64,000 nucleotides of DNA from Gammaproteobacteria bacterium (lineage in GTDB: Bacteria > Pseudomonadota > Gammaproteobacteria > Xanthomonadales > SZUA-36), in contig JAUIBE010000008.1 of assembly GCA_030428105.1 (NCBI GenBank), forward strand, positions 62,001 to 126,000, read 5' to 3'. The notes under the pieces are model-generated. The model searched no databases and was not told the DNA's origin. It was given only the letters and a program-made list of their open reading frames with translations. Below, piece after piece: positions 34,428 through 45,867 of the stretch; position 1 is the stretch's first letter; the number at the start of each line of letters is the position of its first letter. Made by a program: the position numbers and the translations under genes.

Positions 34428-35806
34428 CCCGCTCTTCTCGCTTTTACGCTGCGCCCTTTAACCTTGCCGCCGTCCAGGTAGGCGAGCGCCTGGTCGAAGG
34501 CATCTCGTTCGACAGCAACAAAACTGCGCATCTCGAAAATATCGATCTTGCCGATTTTATCTCCGGGCAATCCCGCATCACCGGTCAGGGCGCCAAGCAA
34601 ATCGCCCGGCCTAATTTTCTGTTTGCGGCCGGCGTCCACTTCCAGAGTCGCCATCGGCGCTTTGAGGGTGAAAGAAGGGTTTCGGTCGAGCGATGCCGGG
34701 ACATCGAAAATACACGGCGTACCCAGGTATTCCTCGATGGTTTTCACCCGGAACTGCTCGGCCTCGGTAAACAGGCTGAGCGCGATGCCTTTCTCGCCGG
34801 CCCGGCCGGTTCGGCCAATGCGGTGCACGTAAACTTCCGGGTCACGCGGCAGTTCATAGTTGATCACCGCTTCGAGTGACTTGATATCCAACCCGCGCGC
34901 GGCCACGTCGGTGGCCACCAGCACCGGGCAGGAGTTGTTGGAAAACTGCACCAGCACCTGGTCGCGTTGCTGCTGGTCGAGGTCGCCATGGATGGCCACC
35001 GCGTCAATGCGCCGGCCGCGCAGGAACCGGGCCACCTCATCACATTGTTTCCTGGTGAAACAGAACACCAGGGCGGAAGCAGGCTGGTAGTGGCCGAACA
35101 GGGCCAGCAGGGTGTCGTTGCGGGTTTCTTTCCTGACCTCGAAGAACAGTTGCTCGATAACCCCCTCCTGGTGTGCTTCGTCCACCGTCACCGTAACCGG
35201 GTTGCGCTGTACTGAACGGCTGATTTTTTGGATCTCGTCCGGGTAGGTTGCCGAAAACAAAAGCGTCTGGCGTTTCTTCGGGGTGCGCGCGATGATGGTT
35301 TTCATGTCATCGGCAAAACCCATGTCCAGCATGCGGTCGGCCTCGTCCAGCACCAGGGTTTTCAGCCCATCCAGATTCAGGCTGTTGCGGCGCAGGTGAT
35401 CCTGCACCCGGCCGGGCGTGCCCACCGCGATGTGTGCACCGTGTTGCAGCGAGCCGCGTTGCGGGCCAAACGGCTTGCCGCCGCACAGCGTCATCAGCTT
35501 GATGTTGGGGATGGCTCGCGCCAGGCGTCGCAGTTCGGTGGCTACCTGCTCGGCCAGTTCGCGCGTGGGGCACAAGATCAGTGCCTGCACGCCGAAGAAA
35601 CGCGGGTTGATGTGCTCTATGATGCCGATGCCGAAGGCGGCGGTTTTTCCACTGCCGGTTTTGGCGCGGGCGATCAGGTCCCGCCCATCCAGCACATGCG
35701 GCAGGCTTTTTTCCTGGATCGGCGTCATGGACGTGTAGCCCAGCGATTCCAGGTTGGCAACCTGGGTCCTTGAAAGGGGCAGCTTGGAAAATGGCGTTGC
35801 TGGCAT
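34424..35806 (-). CDS. dbpA: ATP-dependent RNA helicase DbpA
   Basis: A 460-residue DEAD-box helicase from ATG 35806 (MPATPFSKLPLSRTQ). Q-motif region GYTSMTPIQEKSLPHVLDGR, Walker A ARAKTGSGKTAAFG, motif Ib TPGRVQ, DEAD in VLDEADRMLDMGF, SAT in LLFSATYPDE and motif VI HRIGRTGRAG are all intact. The C-terminal domain (about 385-460), KIRPGDLLGALTGDAGLPGD and IDIFEMRSFVAVERD, is the DbpA RNA-binding module that targets hairpin 92 of 23S rRNA. It acts in 50S subunit assembly. Convergent with cfa. Confidence 0.95.
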   Translation of the reverse strand: MPATPFSKLPLSRTQVANLESLGYTSMTPIQEKSLPHVLDGRDLIARAKTGSGKTAAFGIGIIEHINPRFFGVQALILCPTRELAEQVATELRRLARAIPNIKLMTLCGGKPFGPQRGSLQHGAHIAVGTPGRVQDHLRRNSLNLDGLKTLVLDEADRMLDMGFADDMKTIIARTPKKRQTLLFSATYPDEIQKISRSVQRNPVTVTVDEAHQEGVIEQLFFEVRKETRNDTLLALFGHYQPASALVFCFTRKQCDEVARFLRGRRIDAVAIHGDLDQQQRDQVLVQFSNNSCPVLVATDVAARGLDIKSLEAVINYELPRDPEVYVHRIGRTGRAGEKGIALSLFTEAEQFRVKTIEEYLGTPCIFDVPASLDRNPSFTLKAPMATLEVDAGRKQKIRPGDLLGALTGDAGLPGDKIGKIDIFEMRSFVAVERDAFDQALAYLDGGKVKGRSVKARRAG

Positions 35807-35925
35807 GATGTTCAATCCGGGATGGCGCGATCAAGCCCAGGCACAACAACAGGGGCAGGATTTGTGCGGGCATTATACCGGTGTGGTGGCGGCCGCAGGG
35901 CCGGTCAGGCGATAGCGAGGTGGTG

Positions 35926-36597
35926 GTGAGAAACTGGGATCTACTGGACGAGGCGGAAATACCGGGCAGCACCGAGCGCCTGCGCTTGTTTCGCGGCAAG
36001 GATGATTTCTTTATCAAGATCACCTCGGTCAGTGGCGAGTTGATGAGTTCGCGCAAGTTCGGCTCCGAGGTGGCGCTGGGTTCCTTGCCTTGCCAGCGCA
36101 TCAAGAATCGTGACACCGCCCGCGTGCTGATAGGCGGCCTGGGCATGGGTTTTACCCTGGCCGCCGCGCTCAAGGAGTTGGGCGCAAATGCCGAGGTGAC
36201 CGTGGCCGAGTTGATACCGGCCGTTGTGGAGTGGAACAAGGGGCCGCTGGGAGAGCGCAGCGGTTACCCCCTGGATGACCCGCGGACGCGAGTGCACGTG
36301 GGCGATGTGGCTGCGCTGCTGCAATGCAGCGAACGCGCTTTTGATGTGATCGCGATGGACGTCGACAACGGCCCCGAAGGTCTGACCGTGGATGGCAACG
36401 ACAAGCTGTATTCCACTGCCGGGATCCTGTTGGCGATGCAGGCGTTGAGACCGGGCGGCGTTCTGGCCTACTGGTCTGCCGGGCCCGACCCGGCTTTTCA
36501 TGAGCGCCTGCGAAGATGTGGCCTGGTGGTGGAGGAAGTGCGGGTGCACGCGCATGGTAAAAAGGGCGCTCGGCATACCATCTGGCTGGCCAGCTAG
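35926..36597 (+). CDS. spermidine-synthase-like SAM-binding protein
   Basis: A 223-residue Rossmann-fold protein. I start at GTG 35926 (GAGG just upstream); GTGs slightly earlier are possible. ARVLIGGLGMGFTLAAALKE is the SAM-type nucleotide loop, followed by VTVAELIPAVVEWNKGPLGE, the acidic ribose contact, and FDVIAMDVDNGPEGLTVD, a motif of the spermidine/spermine synthase superfamily. It lacks the full N-terminal tetramerization domain of SpeE and is shorter than SpeE (about 290), so it may not be an aminopropyltransferase. No speD gene is in the window. The function is uncertain. Confidence 0.75.
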   Translation: MRNWDLLDEAEIPGSTERLRLFRGKDDFFIKITSVSGELMSSRKFGSEVALGSLPCQRIKNRDTARVLIGGLGMGFTLAAALKELGANAEVTVAELIPAVVEWNKGPLGERSGYPLDDPRTRVHVGDVAALLQCSERAFDVIAMDVDNGPEGLTVDGNDKLYSTAGILLAMQALRPGGVLAYWSAGPDPAFHERLRRCGLVVEEVRVHAHGKKGARHTIWLAS

Positions 36598-36671
36598 CCG
36601 CTCGAAAAAGCCCACTGGCTCCCGGGCAATCGCGTAAAATGCGCAACCTTCGAACCGCGTGAATTGCCCCC

Positions 36672-38561
36672 TTGCCTTTGCTTCGACTCGACAACGCAAC
36701 CCTTCATTACGGCACCCTGGCGCTGCTGGACGAGGTGTCCCTCACCATCAAGAAGGGCGAAAGAATTGGCCTGCTTGGGCGCAATGGCGCGGGCAAGACC
36801 ACTTTGCTGCGTGTTTTGGCTGGCGAAGTTCAGCCCGACAGCGGCGAGCGCTGGTTACGGCCTGGAGTGCGTATGGCGTGGTTGCAGCAAACCCTGCCTG
36901 CCGCCGATGGGCAGACGGTCTACGACCTGGTGGCAGGAGGCCTGGCTGAAACCGGTAAGTTGCTGGCGCAGTACCACCACCTGCTGAATGACGGTGACCA
37001 GCCCGATCTCAAGGCGCTGGAACGCGTGCAGCAGAAAATCGAAGCGGTTGACGGCTGGGCCATGCAGCAGAAGGTGGAAACCACCATCTCGCAGCTGGAT
37101 TTGCCCGGTGAATCGCTGATGTCCGAGCTCTCAGGCGGCTGGCGCCGCAGGGTGGCTCTGGCCAGGGCGCTGGTCAGTGATCCCGATATCCTGCTGCTGG
37201 ATGAGCCGACCAACCACCTGGATATCCCGGCCATCGAGTGGCTGGAAGAGCAGTTGCAAGGCTTCAACGGCGCGCTGGTGCTAATCACCCATGACCGGCG
37301 CTTCCTGCAGAACGTGGCCAACATCATGGCCGAACTCGATCGCGGCCATCTCACCACCTGGGAAGGCGATTACCAGGGCTTCCTGCGTCACCGCGAGGCG
37401 GAACTGGCTGCAGAAGAACGCGCCAATGAGTTGTTCGACAAGAAGCTGGCCCAGGAAGAAACCTGGATTCGCCAGGGGATCAAGGCCAGGCGCACCCGCA
37501 ATGAAGGCCGTGTCCGGGCGTTAAAGGCGATGCGCGAAGAACGCAGCCAGCGCCGCGCCCGTGCTGGCAAAGCGGGTTTCGCGGTGGAAGACGCCAGCCG
37601 ATCGGGCAAGATCGTCGCCGAGGTCGAGAACATCAGCCACGGCTTTGATGGCAAGACCGTGATCCGCGATTTCTCCACCGTGATCCTCAGGGGCGACCGC
37701 ATTGGAATTGTTGGCGCCAACGGCGCGGGCAAATCCACCCTGGTGAAAATCCTGCTGGGCGAACTGCAGCCTGACCAGGGCGCGGTCAAGCTGGGTACAC
37801 GCCTTGAAATCGCCTACTCCGATCAGTTGCGTGACCAGCTCGACCCGGAAAAGAACCTGATCGACAATGTTTGTGCCGGCCAGGAATTCATCGAGTTGAA
37901 TGGCCGCAAGCGCCACGCGATTTCCTACCTGGGCGAGTTCCTGTTCAATGCCGATCGCACCCGCATGCCGGTAGGCGCATTATCCGGCGGTGAGCAGAAC
38001 CGCGCGGTGCTGGCGCAGCTTTTCAGCAAGCCTGCAAACCTGCTGGTGCTGGATGAGCCCACCAACGACCTGGACATGGAAACCCTGGAACTGCTGGAGG
38101 AAATCCTGCTGGGTTTCGAGGGAACCGTGATCCTGGTCAGCCATGATCGCGAGTTCATGGACAACGTGGTGACCAGCATCATCGCGATGGATGGCGCTGG
38201 CGGGGTCAGCGAAACCATCGGCGCCTACAGCGACTGGGAAGCCGCAACGGGTGGGCTTTCCCAGCCGCAACAGCCCGCCGCACCCGCCGCTGAAAAACCT
38301 GCCGGGCCAATGAACAAGCCGGCGCCGAAGAAAAAAGCGCGCAGGTCCTACAAGGTGCAACGCGAGCTCGACCGGCTGATGGTCGAAATCGAAGGCCTGG
38401 AACAAGCCCAGGCGGCGCTGGAAAGCGAAATGGCCGCGCCCGGCTTTTTCGACCAGGACCATACGGTGGTCGAAAAAGCCTCGCGCGATCTCGCCGCATT
38501 CAATGACAAGCTCACAGCGGCATATGCGCGCTGGGACGAGCTGGAAGCCGAGGGCGGGTGA
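36672..38561 (+). CDS. uup: ABC-F ATPase Uup
   Basis: A 629-residue soluble ABC-F protein with two ATPase domains. First: GLLGRNGAGKTTLLRVLAG, LSGGWRRRVALARALVSD, LLLDEPTNHLD. Second: GIVGANGAGKSTLVKILLGE, LSGGEQNRAVLAQLF, LVLDEPTNDLDMETLELL. Residues about 530-629 after a Pro/Ala linker form a coiled coil (RRSYKVQRELDRLMVEIEGL), the DNA/RNA-binding tail of Uup. The start is TTG 36672 (MPLLRLDNATLHYG), as no ATG or GTG gives the first strand. Uup acts on ribosomes and on branched DNA intermediates, limiting precise transposon excision. It is followed within 8 nt by a HlyIII gene. Confidence 0.93.
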   Translation: MPLLRLDNATLHYGTLALLDEVSLTIKKGERIGLLGRNGAGKTTLLRVLAGEVQPDSGERWLRPGVRMAWLQQTLPAADGQTVYDLVAGGLAETGKLLAQYHHLLNDGDQPDLKALERVQQKIEAVDGWAMQQKVETTISQLDLPGESLMSELSGGWRRRVALARALVSDPDILLLDEPTNHLDIPAIEWLEEQLQGFNGALVLITHDRRFLQNVANIMAELDRGHLTTWEGDYQGFLRHREAELAAEERANELFDKKLAQEETWIRQGIKARRTRNEGRVRALKAMREERSQRRARAGKAGFAVEDASRSGKIVAEVENISHGFDGKTVIRDFSTVILRGDRIGIVGANGAGKSTLVKILLGELQPDQGAVKLGTRLEIAYSDQLRDQLDPEKNLIDNVCAGQEFIELNGRKRHAISYLGEFLFNADRTRMPVGALSGGEQNRAVLAQLFSKPANLLVLDEPTNDLDMETLELLEEILLGFEGTVILVSHDREFMDNVVTSIIAMDGAGGVSETIGAYSDWEAATGGLSQPQQPAAPAAEKPAGPMNKPAPKKKARRSYKVQRELDRLMVEIEGLEQAQAALESEMAAPGFFDQDHTVVEKASRDLAAFNDKLTAAYARWDELEAEGG

Positions 38562-38568
38562 ACGATTC

Positions 38569-39198
38569 ATGTACCACGGTGAGAAACTAAACAGCATCAG
38601 TCACCTGGTCGGTACCGTCCTGTCGCTGATGGGTCTTGGTGCCCTGCTGACCATTGGCATCCAGTCGGGCGATCCGTGGATCTTGTTCAGCTTCACCGTG
38701 TTTGGAATCTCCCTCGTGCTGCTGTACACCATGTCCACCCTGTATCACAGCCTGCATCCACCTCGCTTGAAGCGCATTTTCAAGCTGCTGGATCACGTGG
38801 CGATCTACCTGTTGATCGCCGGCACCTACACGCCCTACATGCTGGTCGGGATGCGCGACAGCAGTGGCTTGCTCATCCTGTCGGTCGTCTGGGGGCTTGC
38901 CGCGGTTGGTATTCTCAGTGAGATTTACCTTAGCGGCCGCCTGGTCAAGTTTTGCCAGATGGTGATTTTCCTGGGTATGGGCTGGTCCGTCAGTTTCGAT
39001 TTTCAAAGCATCGAGGCCGCTTTGCCGCCCACTGGGCTGGCGCTGCTGGTGGCTGGCGGTATCGCCTATACCGGCGGAATCGTGTTCTTTATCCTTGATG
39101 GCTTGAAAGCGCTGGCGCACGCCCACGGCATTTGGCATTTCTTCGTGATTGCAGGAAGCTGCTGTCACTTCGCCTCGGTGATAGGCTATTTGCGCTAA
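38569..39198 (+). CDS. HlyIII/YqfA family membrane protein
   Basis: A 209-residue protein from ATG 38569 (MYHGEKLNSISHLVG) with seven hydrophobic segments. TMSTLYHSL, LDHVAIYLLIAGTYTPYML and the closing AHGIWHFFVIAGSCCHF carry the conserved His and Asp residues of the PAQR/haemolysin III family, which bind zinc in adiponectin receptors. Bacterial members act in membrane-lipid homeostasis. It sits 8 nt after uup and is probably co-transcribed. Confidence 0.92.
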   Translation: MYHGEKLNSISHLVGTVLSLMGLGALLTIGIQSGDPWILFSFTVFGISLVLLYTMSTLYHSLHPPRLKRIFKLLDHVAIYLLIAGTYTPYMLVGMRDSSGLLILSVVWGLAAVGILSEIYLSGRLVKFCQMVIFLGMGWSVSFDFQSIEAALPPTGLALLVAGGIAYTGGIVFFILDGLKALAHAHGIWHFFVIAGSCCHFASVIGYLR

Positions 39199-39254
39199 TC
39201 TGGTCTATCAAGAATCGCGTCCTCAGTGACGTCGCTGATCGAGGGACACAACTT

Positions 39255-40742
39255 ATGCGCCTGGTACACTTGGCCATCCTGGCCTGCGCCTTTTTCGCAA
39301 CAGCCGTATCCGCACAAACCTATGACCTGGTCATCACCAACGGGCGAGTGATGAACCCGGCCAACGGCCTGGACTCGGTGCGCAATATTGGCATTAACGA
39401 TGGCGCGATTGCCGCGCTTTCGCGTGATGTCCTGTATGGCAAAGAGGTGGTGGATGCCGCCGGCCTGGTGGTTGCGCCCGGTTTTATCGACCTCCACGCC
39501 CACGGCCAGCGCGAATTTGAAGCACGCTTGCAGGCCCAGGACGGGGTGACCACCCAGCTCGAGATGGAAGTGGGCACCTTTCCCGTGGCGGACTGGTACG
39601 CGCGCCGTGAAGGCGCAGCGCCAATCAACTATGGCTCCACCGTTGGTCACATGGGCGTGCGCATCGCTACCTTGTTGGACATGGAGGCGCTGGGGATTGC
39701 GGGTAAGGGGCTCGAACTCAACAGCGAGGCCATGGCCATTGTCAGCCAGCAGCGCGCCTGGATGGACGACGCGGCGACTGCCGAACAGCTGGAAACCATC
39801 AAGCAGCGGGTCCAGCAAGGCCTGGATGAAGGCGCGCTGGGGGTTGGTTACGGGATCAACTATACGGCCGGGGCAACGCGCGAGGAGATCCTGGATGTGT
39901 TCCGGGTGGCCAGGAGAAACGGTGTTACCAACTTTGTTCACTCGCGTTTCATGACCGAGTACAACAATGGTGGCAGCGTGGATGCCATCCAGGAGTTGAT
40001 TGCCGATGCCGCCATCTCCGGCGCGGGCCTGCACATCGTGCACATCGGTTCCAGCGGTGGCAACCGGGTGGGCTACCTGCTGGGCATGATCGATGACGCC
40101 CGGGCCCAGGGCCTGGACATCACCACGGAGGTTTACCCCTACACCGCCTGGTCCACCTTTATCGGCGCCTCCATCTTTACCGGTGACTGGACCACCGCCC
40201 AGGGCATGACCTTTGAAGATATCGAGTTGCCGTCCACCGGTGAGCGCCTGAATGCGCAACGGTTCCAGGAGCTGCGCGCCAGCGCGCCGGACACCATCAT
40301 CGTCGGGCACGGCATGGACGAACAGAATGTCACCCGCGCGGTCGCGCACCCCGGCGTCATGATCGCCAGTGATGGCATGGTCTACGACGCCAACGGCCGC
40401 GCCCACCCACGCGGCGCCGGCACGTTTTCGCGCGTGCTTGGCTACTACGTGCGGGAGAAGGGCGCATTAAGCCTGATGGACGCCATCGGCAAGATGAGCT
40501 ACCTGCCGGCCAAACGCCTTGAGGGCTATGTGCCGCAGATGGAGAAAAAGGGTCGTATCGAAGTCGGCGCCGATGCCGACCTGGTGGTATTCGACCCGGA
40601 AACCGTCAAGGACCAGGCCACGTTCAACGATCCCGCGCTACCCTCCACGGGCTACCGCTACGTGCTGGTGAACGGCACGTTCATCGTCCGCGATGGCGCT
40701 TACCAGGAAGGGGTGTACCCAGGCAGGCCTGTGCGCCGCTAA
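39255..40742 (+). CDS. secreted N-acyl-D-amino-acid deacylase/dihydroorotase-like amidohydrolase
   Basis: A 495-residue amidohydrolase from ATG 39255 (MRLVHLAILACAFFATAVSA signal peptide). It begins YDLVITNGRVMNPANGLDSV as in N-acyl-D-amino-acid deacylases (AmdA/DAN). Metal-site motifs are APGFIDLHAHGQREFEA, the carboxylated or cysteine ligand region near EMEVGTFPVADWY, GLHIVHIGSSGGNR, TTEVYPYTAW and MIASDGMVYDANGRAHPRGA. The C-terminal KGRIEVGADADLVVFDPETV is conserved. Unlike most family members it has an export signal, so it may process D-amino-acid conjugates in the periplasm, for example peptidoglycan-derived (inference). Confidence 0.87.
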   Translation: MRLVHLAILACAFFATAVSAQTYDLVITNGRVMNPANGLDSVRNIGINDGAIAALSRDVLYGKEVVDAAGLVVAPGFIDLHAHGQREFEARLQAQDGVTTQLEMEVGTFPVADWYARREGAAPINYGSTVGHMGVRIATLLDMEALGIAGKGLELNSEAMAIVSQQRAWMDDAATAEQLETIKQRVQQGLDEGALGVGYGINYTAGATREEILDVFRVARRNGVTNFVHSRFMTEYNNGGSVDAIQELIADAAISGAGLHIVHIGSSGGNRVGYLLGMIDDARAQGLDITTEVYPYTAWSTFIGASIFTGDWTTAQGMTFEDIELPSTGERLNAQRFQELRASAPDTIIVGHGMDEQNVTRAVAHPGVMIASDGMVYDANGRAHPRGAGTFSRVLGYYVREKGALSLMDAIGKMSYLPAKRLEGYVPQMEKKGRIEVGADADLVVFDPETVKDQATFNDPALPSTGYRYVLVNGTFIVRDGAYQEGVYPGRPVRR

Positions 40743-40761
40743 ACTGCCGGCCAGGCGCGGG

Positions 40762-41217
40762 CTACCGTTGTTGCCTCAGCGCCAGCCAGAACAATGCGGC
40801 CGCCTCGATGTTGGACACGTTTTGCGACTCCACGTACAGCGTGTAGTCCGCATGCCGGTCATTCTTGTTGAGGGTAATGATGACATCCGGCTGGGTCACG
40901 AACTTGGCCACGAACAGGGTGGTGGAGCGGTACCTTGTCGCCGAGCGGCAGAAGGTGAATTTGCTGCTTCCCGGTTGATCGGTCAGCACCAGGTCGGCCA
41001 GGCCAGGCAGGTTGACCAGGCGAATGCGGATGTCCGGGTCTACCTCGTAATCGCTCACCATCACCTTGTAATCGGCCTGGTGGATGGTCTGGTCGAAATG
41101 GATGGGGTTGGCAGGCCCGGCATTGCAGTCAGCCTGGGCGGAAATGCGCAACTGGGCATGGGCTGGCGCGCAAAAAAGCAGCCCGGTCAGTACCAATGCA
41201 CCTGCCAGCAACTTCAC
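40762..41217 (-). CDS. secreted hypothetical protein
   Basis: A 151-residue protein. I start at GTG 41217, giving MKLLAGALVLTGLLFCAPAHA as a normal signal peptide with AAGGTGAG upstream; the frame is open to an ATG at 41244. The mature part has strand-rich segments DQTIHQADYKVMVSDYEVDP, IRLVNLPGLADLVLTDQPGS, TLFVAKFVTQPDVIITLNKN and a final NIEAAALFWLALRQQR. Two cysteines could form a disulphide. I do not recognise the family. It is convergent with the amidohydrolase gene. Confidence 0.65.
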   Translation of the reverse strand: MKLLAGALVLTGLLFCAPAHAQLRISAQADCNAGPANPIHFDQTIHQADYKVMVSDYEVDPDIRIRLVNLPGLADLVLTDQPGSSKFTFCRSATRYRSTTLFVAKFVTQPDVIITLNKNDRHADYTLYVESQNVSNIEAAALFWLALRQQR

Positions 41218-41424
41218 CGTTCTCTCACCTTTCAGGTACTTCATGTCTCGCTCTCCCGCGTGGTTTTGCGGCCTGTGCGGATGGTCTGGGCTCGCAGGCC
41301 TGGGCTATATCCAAAGCCACTAAGACCTGCTTAAATGGCATAGAGTTTCCCCGCGCTGCAAGGAATGTTCAGGCGCTCTGGTCTAGTATGTGGGAGAAAA
41401 CGATTTTGAGGAGATTTCACGACC

Positions 41425-42708
41425 ATGAATACCGTTAGCAAGACCCTTTGCCTGTCGTTCGCGATCGGCGGGCTGGCCGTCAGTGCCCCGGTGTTTTCCA
41501 ACGATGCAGTGCCGGAACCGTTCCGAGGTCATAACCCGGAATCGACTTTTGTAATCAGCTACGGCGATGTCGACGCCATCCTGCGCACCATGGTGGTGGA
41601 CATCGGACGCTCGACCCGCGAGAAGGCGCCAGAGAATCGCGCCAAGACCGGCACTCGAATGAAAAACAAGGTGCAGCGCGAAACGGCCACAGAGGGCAAC
41701 CGCTTTTATTTCGAGGAGTTCAAGAACAACCCGGACTACCAGGCCATGCTGCACAGCGTGCGGCTTTCCCTGGAGGCCATTCCCAGCCAGATTCCGCTGG
41801 CGGAGTTCAACCGCACCGAGCAGCTGGCCTATTGGCTGAACCTGCACAACATCGCCTTGCTGGACCAGTTGGTGCAGATCTATCCCGAGAATGACCTGAA
41901 AAAGGAGCTCAACGGACGCAACTCCATCCTCGACGAGAAAATCCTCAATGTCGCCGGGGTTCCCCTGAGCCTGAACGACATTCGCCACACCATCCTGCCG
42001 ACCAACTACGAAAATGACCCCATGGTGATGTATGGCCTGTACCAGGGCGTGATTGGCGGGCCGAATATCCGCAAGCGCGCGTTCAATGGTGAGAATGTGC
42101 GTCGCAACCTGCAGGACAATGCCGAGGAGTTTGTCAATTCCAATCGCGGCACCTTCGACCAGAACGGCAAGTTCGAAGTGTCGAGCATGTACGAGCGCAA
42201 CAGCAACTATTTCCCGAACTTTGACGCCGACCTCAAGGAGCACCTGATGCGGTTCATCGAGAGCCCTGAGCGTGGCGCCTTGCAGGCGGCCAATACACTA
42301 CGGGCCGACATCGACGACTGGACCATTACCGATGTTTACGGCTCCTACCGCACCATCGGCGGCAGTTTTACCGACAGCAAAGCCGCGATGATGGACTCCG
42401 TGGTTGGCCTGGCGCCCGCTGGTGAAGGCAACGGCGGCGGCGCCGGGTCTCTGGGCGCAAGCCCCGGAAGCAGCCTGAGCCTGGCTTCACAAGGTGGCAA
42501 CATGTCCTTTGCTTCTTCCTCTGTGATGGCCAAAACGCCTTCCGGCAGTCGCTTCAGCCCGGATGTGCTCACCCGTATCAACGAGCTGAAACAGAAGGAA
42601 GCGGCGACCACTGCCCTCAAGGAAGGCACGGTTACGGTTGAGGAACTGGGCGAAGTGGATACCACCCAGCCGGCGGCTGAAAGCGCGGCCGAAGATGGCG
42701 ACCGCTGA
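41425..42708 (+). CDS. secreted DUF547 protein with low-complexity C-terminus
   Basis: A 427-residue protein: signal peptide to about VFSNDA, then an N-terminal region to about residue 85. The DUF547 domain (about 105-230) contains FNRTEQLAYWLNLHNIALLD, NSILDEKILNVAGVPLSLND and the IRHTILP segment, resembling cysteine-protease-like NlpC/transglutaminase folds whose catalytic Cys is not evident here. The C-terminal 90 residues are rich in Gly, Ser and Ala (SLGASPGSSLSLASQGGNM) and end in acidic repeats (AAESAAEDGDR). The function is unknown. The upstream 180 nt hold no recognised gene. Confidence 0.8.
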   Translation: MNTVSKTLCLSFAIGGLAVSAPVFSNDAVPEPFRGHNPESTFVISYGDVDAILRTMVVDIGRSTREKAPENRAKTGTRMKNKVQRETATEGNRFYFEEFKNNPDYQAMLHSVRLSLEAIPSQIPLAEFNRTEQLAYWLNLHNIALLDQLVQIYPENDLKKELNGRNSILDEKILNVAGVPLSLNDIRHTILPTNYENDPMVMYGLYQGVIGGPNIRKRAFNGENVRRNLQDNAEEFVNSNRGTFDQNGKFEVSSMYERNSNYFPNFDADLKEHLMRFIESPERGALQAANTLRADIDDWTITDVYGSYRTIGGSFTDSKAAMMDSVVGLAPAGEGNGGGAGSLGASPGSSLSLASQGGNMSFASSSVMAKTPSGSRFSPDVLTRINELKQKEAATTALKEGTVTVEELGEVDTTQPAAESAAEDGDR

Positions 42709-42874
42709 TTGGAACTTCCCGGCAATTATTGACATGATTGGCAACAGTGATCCGAGAGGTAGTCTGAAGCCAGGTTAGGTGCAAAGGTCTCCACTTTGGT
42801 GCCAGCGCGGTCCGAAACATGGCAGGAACTGCCCTGATTTCGTGACGTAAACGCTGGCCCAAAGGGAGGCCGTT

Positions 42875-45703
<2,829 letters not shown>

Positions 45704-45770
45704 CGGGCGCAGCAAACCAGCTCGCCAGGCGGCTGGCCGAGGGTTCCTGGCCGCACGCCAGGATTGACGG

Positions 45771-45867
45771 CCCGCCTGAAACCATCGACGATCACGGGGG
45801 TTGCTGGCAGCAGAGGTAAGGCCAAGAACAGTGGTCATTACGCGCGGTACGCGCTGGGCCTTCGGCA
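45771..45867 (+). repeat. direct repeat copy A with methyltransferase-tail remnant
   Basis: This 97-nt segment matches 52710-52807 (copy B) at roughly nine positions in ten. Its left half encodes PPETIDDHGGCWQQR followed by TAA (45817-45819), the C-terminus of the TylF-type methyltransferase with no gene body in front. Its right half is the real 5' end of the symporter gene. It marks a duplicated methyltransferase-symporter junction. Confidence 0.8.

Noticed and set aside
39195-40406. 403-codon open frame on the - strand
   Set aside because: It is antisense to the amidohydrolase with its complete metal-site motifs; composition is His/Val/Gly-rich as expected for a shadow frame.
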